From positions 1 to 6,699 of the forward strand of contig CAZLBV010000182.1 of assembly GCA_964557845.1 (NCBI GenBank): a stretch of DNA of 6,699 nt, in the 5' to 3' direction. Within the stretch, counting starts at the first letter, position 1; every line of letters begins with the position of its first letter. This document shows positions 1 to 5,396 of this stretch, piece after piece. Under the pieces are notes generated by a model. That model was not told the DNA's origin, did not search any database, and was given only the letters and a program-made list of their open reading frames with translations. Position numbers and translations under genes: made by a program. The stretch is from CAZLBV01 sp964557845. Lineage in GTDB: Bacteria > Acidobacteriota > Aminicenantia > Aminicenantales > Aminicenantaceae.

Positions 1-72
1 AGGGTCACGCCCGATTTGCGCCAGTTCCATCAGGTCTGATTTTAGTCTTTCGGAATCAATGCTTATATCCAT
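1..72 (-). CDS. M20-family Zn-dependent hydrolase (carbamoylase/allantoate amidohydrolase type), N-terminal fragment
   Basis: Only the first 24 codons are inside the window. The peptide begins MDISIDSERLKSD and continues LMELAQIGRDP. This resembles the opening of M20 peptidase-family amidohydrolases (N-carbamoyl-L-amino-acid hydrolase, beta-ureidopropionase, allantoate amidohydrolase), where an 'ID..RL..DL.ELA.IGRDP.GGV.R' pattern precedes the first metal-binding region. Those enzymes cleave N-carbamoyl groups using two metal ions; none of the catalytic residues can be seen here. The ATG at 70-72 is chosen because an in-frame TAG lies five codons upstream and a purine-rich AGGATGAG lies just ahead of it. 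It follows pdxJ on the same strand after a 63-nt gap, so cotranscription is possible. The family call rests on a short N-terminal match, and substrate cannot be inferred. Confidence 0.6.
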   Translation of the reverse strand, partial: MDISIDSERLKSDLMELAQIGRDP

Positions 73-135
73 CCTTTTCTCATCCTATAAAAAATTTAAT
101 TTTATTGATCTATTTTTTAATTTCGCTTTTGCGGT

Positions 136-846
136 CTATTCGATCAAAAGTGCCATTTCACTTACTGCCTCTTCAATCCCGACGATAGCGGCTCTGGCGA
201 CGATCGAGAATCCAATGCTGAATTCGCTGAACTCGGGGATCTCTGCTATCGGGCCTACATTTTTATAGTCGAGACCGTGGCCAGCGTGGATCTCAAGGCC
301 AAGATCAGACCCGTGTTCTGCTGCAAGCCTAACTCTTTCAAGGGCTTTTTCTCTGGCTTGCCCGGGTTTCAGTTCGGAATATTCGGCTGTATTGATCTCG
401 ATGAGGTCCACACCCACGGCCTTGCAGGCGTCTATCTGGGCCAGGTCAGGGTCAACGAAAATACTAACCCGGATGCCCGCATCTTGAAGAGCTTTTATGT
501 GTTTTTTCAAGTGGGCTTGATTGGATATAACATCCAATCCGCCTTCTGTGGTTAACTCATCGGGTCTTTCCGGAACCAGAGAAACTACATCAGGCTTGAC
601 ATCCAGGGCGATCTTTTTCATTTCATCTGTGGCAGCCATCTCTATGTTCAATTTGGTCTTAATGGTTTGTCTTAATAGATTAAGATCTCTTTCTTTGATA
701 TGTTTTCTATTTGCTCTAATGTGACAGACTATGCCGTCTGCTCCGGCTTGTTCCGCCAGTAGAGCTGCCAAGACCGGTTCCGGCTCCGTGCTTTTTCGAG
801 CTTCTCTTAAAGTCCCAAAATGATCAATATTAACAGCCAGTTTCAT
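136..846 (-). CDS. pdxJ: Pyridoxine 5'-phosphate synthase PdxJ
   Basis: Cytosolic enzyme that condenses 3-amino-2-oxopropyl phosphate with 1-deoxy-D-xylulose 5-phosphate to give pyridoxine 5'-phosphate, the last ring-forming step of the DXP-dependent vitamin B6 pathway. The 236-residue product has normal length for the family. Visible landmarks are NIDH near residues 6-9, the R-rich CHIRANRKHI segment with the probable catalytic His42, Glu69 in NIEMAAT, the VPERPDELTTEGGLD block (91-105), and IHAGHGL with His190. These correspond to His45, Glu72 and His193 of the E. coli enzyme. Two conserved spots differ: the usual 'HTG.YA' reads NTAEYS (152-157), and the usual 'IGHSI' near the phosphate site reads IGFSI (211-215). 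The ATG is preceded by a perfect AGGAGG with 6-nt spacing. It is separated from glmM by an opposite-strand gene, so it probably has its own promoter. Confidence 0.95.
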   Translation of the reverse strand: MKLAVNIDHFGTLREARKSTEPEPVLAALLAEQAGADGIVCHIRANRKHIKERDLNLLRQTIKTKLNIEMAATDEMKKIALDVKPDVVSLVPERPDELTTEGGLDVISNQAHLKKHIKALQDAGIRVSIFVDPDLAQIDACKAVGVDLIEINTAEYSELKPGQAREKALERVRLAAEHGSDLGLEIHAGHGLDYKNVGPIAEIPEFSEFSIGFSIVARAAIVGIEEAVSEMALLIE

Positions 847-852
847 CTGTTT

Positions 853-858
853 CCTCCT
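853..858 (-). promoter_or_regulatory. Ribosome binding site of pdxJ
   Basis: On the minus strand this reads AGGAGG, the complete anti-SD match, ending 6 nt before the pdxJ ATG at 846. It fixes the start codon and is the strongest Shine-Dalgarno sequence in the window. The rest of the divergent spacer to 1003 is AT-rich. I found no convincing pdxJ promoter there, only weak -10-like hexamers around 880-900. Confidence 0.85.
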
Positions 859-969
859 GAATTTTATTTACTGTGTTCTTTTTTTAAAGATATATTAATA
901 GTCTGAAAAATGCAATTGTAACTTAGATTATTTCATGTTGTGTCCGCTGTGTTGAGAAAATAATTAAGG

Positions 970-997
970 TTGATGTCACCGGAACTTCTGCTACAAT
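970..997 (+). promoter_or_regulatory. Predicted sigma-70 type promoter for the DUF1648-like gene, possibly giving a leaderless mRNA
   Basis: TTGATG at 970-975 (4/6 to TTGACA) and TACAAT at 992-997 (5/6 to TATAAT) are separated by 16 nt. The -10 box ends only 6 nt before the ATG at 1004, so the expected transcription start falls on or within one or two bases of the start codon. There is no Shine-Dalgarno sequence between the -10 box and the ATG. This agrees with a leaderless transcript, but it is a prediction from sequence only. Confidence 0.5.
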
Positions 998-1003
998 TAT
1001 TAT

Positions 1004-1453
1004 ATGAGAAAACACAGTACTCTTATTCTGCTGGTATTCAACCTGATCTTGCTTTTCATGTCCTGGCTGATGTCTTTTTATGCATATCCCAGGCTGCCTC
1101 AGAAAATTCCTCTTTGGCTAAACTGCTGCGGTCAACCGGTGTATCTGATCGACAAATCGCCGGTTTTTTTTATTTATCCGGCTGTCCATACCCTTTTTTT
1201 CTTGGGGTTTTTATTTTTGACCGGAGTGTTTCCCAAAAGACAAATCTCCCCCAAAAAAGACCGTATCTATCTTGAATATGTCTATCTGGTTTTGATCTTT
1301 TTTAGCTTGGTCTTTATCCATATCACCCGAAGCATTATCTTTCTGGCCCATAATATAGGCGACGGAGTAAATAAATTTTATTTTGTCGCCCTTTTTGCCA
1401 TTCTCCTGGGGCTTATTCCATATTTTAGGTTTCGGAAAAAATTACGCCTTTAA
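1004..1453 (+). CDS. Small four-helix membrane protein with a DUF1648-like motif
   Basis: A 149-residue, very hydrophobic protein of unknown function on the strand opposite to all its neighbours. Four probable membrane helices lie near residues 7-28, 52-74, 90-112 and 125-142, and a basic tail (FRFRKKLRL) ends the protein. Between helices 1 and 2, the stretch YPRLPQKIPLWLN followed by CCGQPVYLIDKS resembles the 'LP..IP.H.N..G.PD....K' core of DUF1648, a domain found at the N-terminus of SdpI-like and other small membrane proteins. The His usual in that core is Trp here. The family name gives no firm function; some DUF1648 proteins are immunity or signalling proteins, and I do not claim that here. 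The ATG has no Shine-Dalgarno sequence but has a -10 box 6 nt ahead. An overlapping frame from 970 lacks membrane or family character and was set aside. The gene converges on glmM and diverges from pdxJ. Confidence 0.75.
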   Translation: MRKHSTLILLVFNLILLFMSWLMSFYAYPRLPQKIPLWLNCCGQPVYLIDKSPVFFIYPAVHTLFFLGFLFLTGVFPKRQISPKKDRIYLEYVYLVLIFFSLVFIHITRSIIFLAHNIGDGVNKFYFVALFAILLGLIPYFRFRKKLRL

Positions 1454-1551
1454 AAAAAATGGATCCGCCTTACTATTTACCTATTTTTGTTGTCAACAAT
1501 TGTTGCTAGGAATCTTTGAGCAAAAAATAGGTAAATAGTAAGGCGGACCCA
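1452..1551 (-). terminator. Probable intrinsic terminator of the ftsH-glmM operon
   Basis: Read on the minus strand after the glmM stop, the 29-bp stem closes with its GC-rich base (GGCGGATCCA) and is followed at once by eight T residues (1452-1459), the classical hairpin plus U-tract layout. It starts about 45 nt beyond the glmM stop codon. On the plus strand no T-run follows the right arm, so it is a weaker candidate terminator for the convergent gene, although the hairpin would form in that transcript as well. Confidence 0.65.
1460..1551. repeat. About 90-bp near-perfect palindromic element (29-bp inverted arms)
   Basis: The left arm (1460-1488) and the right arm (1523-1551) are reverse complements at 28 of 29 positions; the only mismatch is A1463 against C1548. 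The outer ends are GC-rich (GGATCCGCC / GGCGGACCC) and the inner part is AT-rich (TTACTATTTACCTATTTTT / AAAAATAGGTAAATAGTAA). The 34-nt centre holds a perfect 12-bp palindrome, CAACAATTGTTG (1494-1505). It lies between the convergent membrane-protein gene and glmM. The arms are much longer than a terminator requires, which suggests a mobile palindromic unit (MITE or REP-like) that may have been co-opted as a terminator. No clear target-site duplication is visible at its edges. Confidence 0.85.
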
Positions 1552-1595
1552 TAATTGTGATTCCTTTGATGCGAGATGATGTTTGCTTTTGTGTT

Positions 1596-2933
1596 TTATC
1601 TCAGATATTTGGTTATCACCTGAGCCAGTTGGTCTGCCATCTCGGAAATTTTTTTTCGGTCTTCCCCTTCTATCATGATCCTGGCCACTGACTCAGTGCC
1701 TGAGTACCTAACATTCAAGCGGCCTTTGCTGCCCAATGATTTTTTGATCCTATCCATAGTGTTTTTAATTTCGGAATAGGCACTAAAGTCTTCCTTTTTG
1801 CTGACATCCACGTTCAACAGCACTTGCGGGAATTCCTCAAATTCATTAACGAGTTGAGATAGAGGCGCTTCTTTGTTGAGCATCACTTCAAGCATTTTTA
1901 TGCTGGTAAGGATTCCATCTCCGGTGGGGCAGTCATCCAGAAAAATGGTATGTCCGGATTGCTCTCCTCCGAGATTGGATTTGAATTTAAGCATTTCTTC
2001 CAGCACGAACCGGTCTCCGACCGGAGCTCTTACCAGCTCGATCCCTCGCTTTTTCAAGGATTTTTCCAGGCCCATATTACTCATAGGGGTCGCCACTATA
2101 CACTTTGATCTGAGCGTTCCTTTCTCCTGCATATGACCTGCCATCACATATAAGGTATGATCACCGTTAAGCAGACGCCCCTTTTCATCAACCCATAGGG
2201 CCCGGTCAGCATCCCCGTCATAGGCGATTCCCATGGCTGCATTTCTTTCGATAACGGCCTTTGCAAGGTCTTGGGGATGAAGTGAGCCGCAGTTCAGATT
2301 TATGTTTTTTCCGTCCGGCTTACCGTTTAGAGTTATCACGTCAAATCCCAGATCAGAAAAGATCCCTGGCGCAAAAAAAGAGGCAGCTCCATTTGAACAA
2401 TCGAGAACTAATTTGAAGTTGTTATTTATTTTCCCGAATGAAAACTTGTTTTTTATGAATTCGGAATATTTTCTGGATAAGGATGATTCCGGAATTATAT
2501 CTCTATCGATCTCCTTGATTTCCTTAGTGTTGCTCAAAATAGCTTTTTCTAATTTTCTTTCCCATTTCTGAGGTATTTTCATTCCGGATGATGAAAAGAT
2601 CTTAATGCCGTTATCCTCATAAGGATTATGGGAAGCTGAAATGACCACACCGGCTGAAAAGTCAAAATTGCTGGTTAAATAAGATATTGCTGAAGTAGGT
2701 ATGACTCCGGCAGATAATGCTTCTCCCTGGACATCTTCGATCCCCTGGATCAGGGCTTGTTCCAAATTAGGCCCGGATTCCCTGGTGTCCCTTCCGATTA
2801 TGATCTTAGGAGATCCGCCTTTCTCCATAAGGAGCAGTGCCAAAGCCTTACCCAGGGTATATACCGAGGAAAAATCAAGTGGAAATTTATCTGCTTTTCC
2901 ACGAATACCATCAGTTCCAAAAAGTTTATTCAT
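1596..2933 (-). CDS. glmM: Phosphoglucosamine mutase GlmM
   Basis: Cytosolic mutase converting glucosamine-6-phosphate to glucosamine-1-phosphate, the step before GlmU makes UDP-GlcNAc for peptidoglycan (and LPS). The 445-residue product has full family length with all four alpha-D-phosphohexomutase landmarks. These are FGTDGIRG at 5-12, the phosphoserine loop ISASHNPYEDNGIK with catalytic Ser101, the Mg2+ loop DGDADR at 239-244, and the sugar-binding GGEQSGH at 322-328. The C-terminal phosphate-binding RYSGTE (409-414) leads into IMIEGED. GEQSGH and the 'R.MVEG'-like tail favour GlmM over phosphomannomutase. The RYSGTES segment differs from the common RKSGTEP. The ATG is preceded by GAGGAG and AAGGGA; AAGGGA has 8-nt spacing. 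It follows ybbR after about 100 nt. In Gram-positive bacteria GlmM binds and inhibits CdaA, so its position beside cdaA and ybbR fits a link between cell-wall precursor supply and c-di-AMP. Confidence 0.96.
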   Translation of the reverse strand: MNKLFGTDGIRGKADKFPLDFSSVYTLGKALALLLMEKGGSPKIIIGRDTRESGPNLEQALIQGIEDVQGEALSAGVIPTSAISYLTSNFDFSAGVVISASHNPYEDNGIKIFSSSGMKIPQKWERKLEKAILSNTKEIKEIDRDIIPESSLSRKYSEFIKNKFSFGKINNNFKLVLDCSNGAASFFAPGIFSDLGFDVITLNGKPDGKNINLNCGSLHPQDLAKAVIERNAAMGIAYDGDADRALWVDEKGRLLNGDHTLYVMAGHMQEKGTLRSKCIVATPMSNMGLEKSLKKRGIELVRAPVGDRFVLEEMLKFKSNLGGEQSGHTIFLDDCPTGDGILTSIKMLEVMLNKEAPLSQLVNEFEEFPQVLLNVDVSKKEDFSAYSEIKNTMDRIKKSLGSKGRLNVRYSGTESVARIMIEGEDRKKISEMADQLAQVITKYLR

Positions 2934-2969
2934 CCAAAGATTCCCTTCTCCTCTTGTTGGAAAAAAATA

Positions 2970-2975
2970 ATTATA
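2970..2975 (-). promoter_or_regulatory. Possible internal promoter (-10 box) ahead of glmM
   Basis: The minus strand reads TATAAT, a perfect -10 hexamer, in the 100-nt AT-rich gap between ybbR and glmM. A start about 7 nt downstream would give a leader of about 30 nt that includes the glmM ribosome binding site. No good -35 box lies 16-18 nt upstream, and in such AT-rich DNA a TATAAT can arise by chance. No hairpin terminator is visible in the gap, so read-through from ybbR is also expected. Confidence 0.3.
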
Positions 2976-3033
2976 TACTATTTTTTTAGGAAAATATAGA
3001 AAAAAATTTAATTATTCTTGATTATCCTGTGCT

Positions 3034-3732
3034 TTATTGAATCTTCTTTTCTTCGGAATTTTCTTCTTCTGGGGGTTCTATGAAGATCCTGATTTTTACT
3101 TTTGCATCCGGATAGGTCAATCTCAGATCAGGATGGGGGGGAATGAGGCCTACTTCCACCATTTCCGGTTGGGTAAAACCCGAAATGTCCACCGGAGCGG
3201 TTTTGACTTTGTAGGAGTCCTTTAGCCTGCTCTCAGCTCCTCTGACAGCAACTATTGCGGGATCAGCTATAGCTCTGACAAACTTATATCCTTCAGGGGG
3301 CTGGCCGGTTATTACAGGTTCAACCTCTAACATTATTTCCTCGATAGCTTCCATGACTACATCTACTTGGCTGGGAGAGATGTCTTTTACTTCTGCATCC
3401 TGGGGAAGGATTATCATGCTGTTTCTAAGAGCGTATTCCTGCTGGCCTAATTCTGCGGTAGAGAGATCGAGGATCGCCCTCACCGTAGCGGAGTTGATCT
3501 CGTTGAGTAAACGGTTGGGTGCTCTCACCCGAACATCGACTGTAGGTGCAGGCTTTTCCACCAATTCCATCTGGGGAGGTGTATTGTAGATCTCCAGCGG
3601 GACAGTTACGGTCTTTTCGGAGAAGATCTTTTCTTCAGGAATAAGGGCAAGCCACAAAACCAGTGCCAGCAGAAATGAAAATAATTTTAACCCAAAGTTT
3701 CTGAATACAAGATTTTTTAGGAATTTTTTCAT
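3034..3732 (-). CDS. ybbR: YbbR-domain protein, CdaA regulator (CdaR)
   Basis: Membrane-anchored protein of the YbbR/CdaR family. In Firmicutes it binds the diadenylate cyclase CdaA and modulates its activity; that role is known from the family and inferred here. The 232-residue product has one N-terminal membrane segment (about residues 14-30, FGLKLFSFLLALVLWLAL), so the rest should lie outside the cytoplasmic membrane. Two YbbR-like repeats follow. The first is at about 40-115 (VTVPLEIYNTPP through VDVRVRAPNRLLNEI). The second is at about 135-220 (VITGQPPEGYKFVRAI, then VAVRGAESRL and VKTAPVDISGF). The C-terminus is acidic, rich in E and K. Two repeats is fewer than the four of Bacillus CdaR. 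The start overlaps the cdaA stop in an ATGA junction, with GAGG 5 nt upstream of the ATG, which indicates translational coupling to cdaA. Confidence 0.9.
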   Translation of the reverse strand: MKKFLKNLVFRNFGLKLFSFLLALVLWLALIPEEKIFSEKTVTVPLEIYNTPPQMELVEKPAPTVDVRVRAPNRLLNEINSATVRAILDLSTAELGQQEYALRNSMIILPQDAEVKDISPSQVDVVMEAIEEIMLEVEPVITGQPPEGYKFVRAIADPAIVAVRGAESRLKDSYKVKTAPVDISGFTQPEMVEVGLIPPHPDLRLTYPDAKVKIRIFIEPPEEENSEEKKIQ

Positions 3733-4502
3733 CTCTGCCTCAGATATTCTAGAACTTTCTGTTTTAATTCATCTTTTTCCAGATTTCTATGCATATGGCC
3801 CTGCATGGTGAGAGAGATCGATCCTTCTTCTTCAGAAACGACAATAACTGCTGCGTCAGTTTCCTGAGAAAGCCCCAGAGCGGCCAGATGTCTTGTTCTG
3901 GTAACAAAATCATCTCCCAGGTTGTGAGCTGCGGGAAGAGGAAGAAGACATCCTGCGGCCAGTATCTTGTTTTCCCGGATTATTACCGCTCCGTCATGAA
4001 GAGGGGTCCGCGGATAGAACAGTGTGACTAAGAGTTCTTTTGATAGGGTTCCATCTATTCTCGAGCCTCTGTTGGCATAGCTGGTAAGGGAGATCTCTTT
4101 TTCGATCGCGATAAGGGCTCCGATCTTTTTTGCCGAAAGAAAATCCACAGCCAGAAATACATCATCGATCTTTTCTGTAATGGCCTTTAACGAAAAGGGT
4201 TTTCGGAAAGACCTTGATCCGATTGATGTTAAAAGATGGCGAAGTTCTCCTTGGAAAAGGATTATGATAGCAATAATGATATAGGTGGTGAAGGTTTTTA
4301 ACAGCCAGCCGGTGACAACGAATTTTCCCCATTGCGAGATCAGAAACAAAAGGCCTACGATCGCTAATCCAATAGCCATCTGGTAGGCTTTGGTATCTTT
4401 GATGAGGCGGAAAAAAGTGTACAGGATGACGGTCATAAGCAGAATGTCGATAAAATCCCCGAGAGTAAAACGAGAAAGAGCATTGATGATGTCAGTGAAC
4501 AT
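3729..4502 (-). CDS. cdaA: Membrane diadenylate cyclase CdaA (DacA)
   Basis: Makes cyclic di-AMP from two ATP. The 257-residue product has three membrane helices (about residues 15-34, 40-58 and 66-84), then a cytoplasmic DisA_N cyclase domain (about 100-250). The PLHDGAVII motif carries the DGA triad at 170-172, and ISLTSYANRGSRIDG and the VVSEEEGSISL segment are also family-like. The second signature, normally TRHRAA, reads TRHLAA (203-208), so the third residue of the RHR motif is Leu; the usual 'G.SE.TDA' reads GLSQETDA. The start at 4502 is chosen because MFTDIINALSRF matches the usual N-terminus and AAGGG lies 8 nt upstream. A longer in-frame version from 4568 would add 22 residues lying wholly within folP and is unlikely. 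It overlaps folP by 11 nt and ybbR by 4 nt. Confidence 0.92.
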   Translation of the reverse strand: MFTDIINALSRFTLGDFIDILLMTVILYTFFRLIKDTKAYQMAIGLAIVGLLFLISQWGKFVVTGWLLKTFTTYIIIAIIILFQGELRHLLTSIGSRSFRKPFSLKAITEKIDDVFLAVDFLSAKKIGALIAIEKEISLTSYANRGSRIDGTLSKELLVTLFYPRTPLHDGAVIIRENKILAAGCLLPLPAAHNLGDDFVTRTRHLAALGLSQETDAAVIVVSEEEGSISLTMQGHMHRNLEKDELKQKVLEYLRQR

Positions 4503-5394
4503 AAGTGGTTCCCTTATTTCCTCTTTTTTGAAGATCCCCTTTTTCGATCGAAGAATTAAGAATCGCATCTGTCACAAGCACGGCTTTTCTTACGGCTTCC
4601 ACATCATGAACCCTAACGATATGGGCGCCGCTTAAAATTCCGGCTGCGGTGGATGCTAAGGTTCCTTCTAATCTTTGGTTTGCCGGAAGATTTAAGATCG
4701 CACCGATAAAAGATTTTCTGGAAGGACCGATGAGCAGCGGCAGTTCGAGATCTGCAAAGAAGCTTAATTTTTTTATTAAGATCAGATTATCCTGAAGGCG
4801 TTTGCCGAATCCTATTCCAGGATCAAGGATCAGATTAGATCTTTTTACTTCTTGAGATACGGCCGAATCTATCCTTTCCTCAAAGAAAGCGTGGATCTCA
4901 TGCAAGACATTTTCGTAATTAGGATTTACCTGCATGGTTTTCGGTGTGCCCAGCATATGCATCATAATGACAGGCGTATTTCTTTCAGCGGCTAAAAGGC
5001 CCATGTCAGGATCAGCTCTCAAGGCGCTGATATCATTTATGATATCGGCACCGGCATCCAAAGCGCTTTCGGCAACTTTTGCTTTCATAGTATCGATAGA
5101 TATCAAGATATCGGTTTTCTGTTTCAGCTCTTTGATGACCGGAAGAACGCGGTCAAGCTCTTCTTGCTGCGATACCGGGTCTGAACCGGGTCGTGAGCTC
5201 TCGCCACCGATATCAATGATATCGGCCCCCTCCTGCACCAGTCTTAATCCCTGCTCTACGGCTTTATTATGATCCAGAAAAAGCCCGCCATCTGAAAAAG
5301 AATCAGGTGTAATATTAACCACCCCCATAATCCAGGTTCTTTCTCCTAATGTGTATTGTTTAGATCTGACCTGGATAATGTATTTTTTTCTCAC
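4492..5394 (-). CDS. folP: Dihydropteroate synthase FolP
   Basis: Cytosolic enzyme joining 6-hydroxymethyl-7,8-dihydropterin diphosphate and p-aminobenzoate to form dihydropteroate in folate synthesis; it is the sulfonamide target. The 300-residue TIM-barrel protein has every hallmark: MGVVNITPDSFSDGG (23-37), the loop-2 DIGGESSRPGS (61-71), SIDT with Asp101, IINDISAL with Asn120, LDPGIGFGK (190-198), GPSRKSF with Lys227, and VRVHDV with Arg261 and His263. The start is a GTG only 2 nt after the ftsH stop, with no recognisable Shine-Dalgarno sequence, so it probably depends on ribosomes terminating on ftsH. A start at the internal Met23 would remove the first strand and is less likely. The C-terminal tail of about 20 residues after TDAILNSSIE is polar and lies where the cdaA start and its ribosome binding site overlap. 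Confidence 0.96.
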   Translation of the reverse strand: MRKKYIIQVRSKQYTLGERTWIMGVVNITPDSFSDGGLFLDHNKAVEQGLRLVQEGADIIDIGGESSRPGSDPVSQQEELDRVLPVIKELKQKTDILISIDTMKAKVAESALDAGADIINDISALRADPDMGLLAAERNTPVIMMHMLGTPKTMQVNPNYENVLHEIHAFFEERIDSAVSQEVKRSNLILDPGIGFGKRLQDNLILIKKLSFFADLELPLLIGPSRKSFIGAILNLPANQRLEGTLASTAAGILSGAHIVRVHDVEAVRKAVLVTDAILNSSIEKGDLQKRGNKGTTYVH

Positions 5395-5396
5395 TT

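Larger units (their letters stand above)
847..1003. other. Divergent intergenic region between pdxJ and the membrane-protein gene
   Basis: These 157 nt hold the pdxJ ribosome binding site at one end and the predicted -35/-10 pair of the plus-strand gene at the other. The remainder is AT-rich. I see no tRNA, riboswitch-like or strong hairpin structure and no small ORF worth calling. Confidence 0.6.

Noticed and set aside
277..555. A 92-codon plus-strand reading frame opposite pdxJ
   Set aside because: It is antisense to intact pdxJ, with no family resemblance and no ribosome binding site.
970..1275. A 101-codon plus-strand reading frame starting TTG ATG at 970, overlapping the membrane-protein gene
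   Set aside because: It is out of frame with the hydrophobic DUF1648-like product, shows no family motif or membrane pattern, and its start overlaps the predicted -35 box.
1460..1551. CRISPR array or tRNA-like structure at the palindrome
   Set aside because: There is only one inverted pair, with no direct repeats and spacers and no cloverleaf or CCA end.
4503..4568. A longer cdaA with 22 extra N-terminal residues
   Set aside because: The extension lies entirely within the folP tail, is charged and unlike CdaA N-termini, and a well-spaced AAGGG precedes the ATG at 4502.
5207..5225. A perfect 19-nt palindrome (9-bp arms around one base) containing two GATATC sites; similar GATATC pairs near 5029-5046 and 5099-5114
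   Set aside because: It lies inside folP and is explained by the codons of the conserved ADIIDIGG segment; the other pairs encode similar Asp-Ile-rich stretches.
4934..5272. A 112-codon plus-strand reading frame opposite folP
   Set aside because: It is antisense to a fully conserved gene, serine-rich as expected for a shadow frame, and has no recognisable domain.
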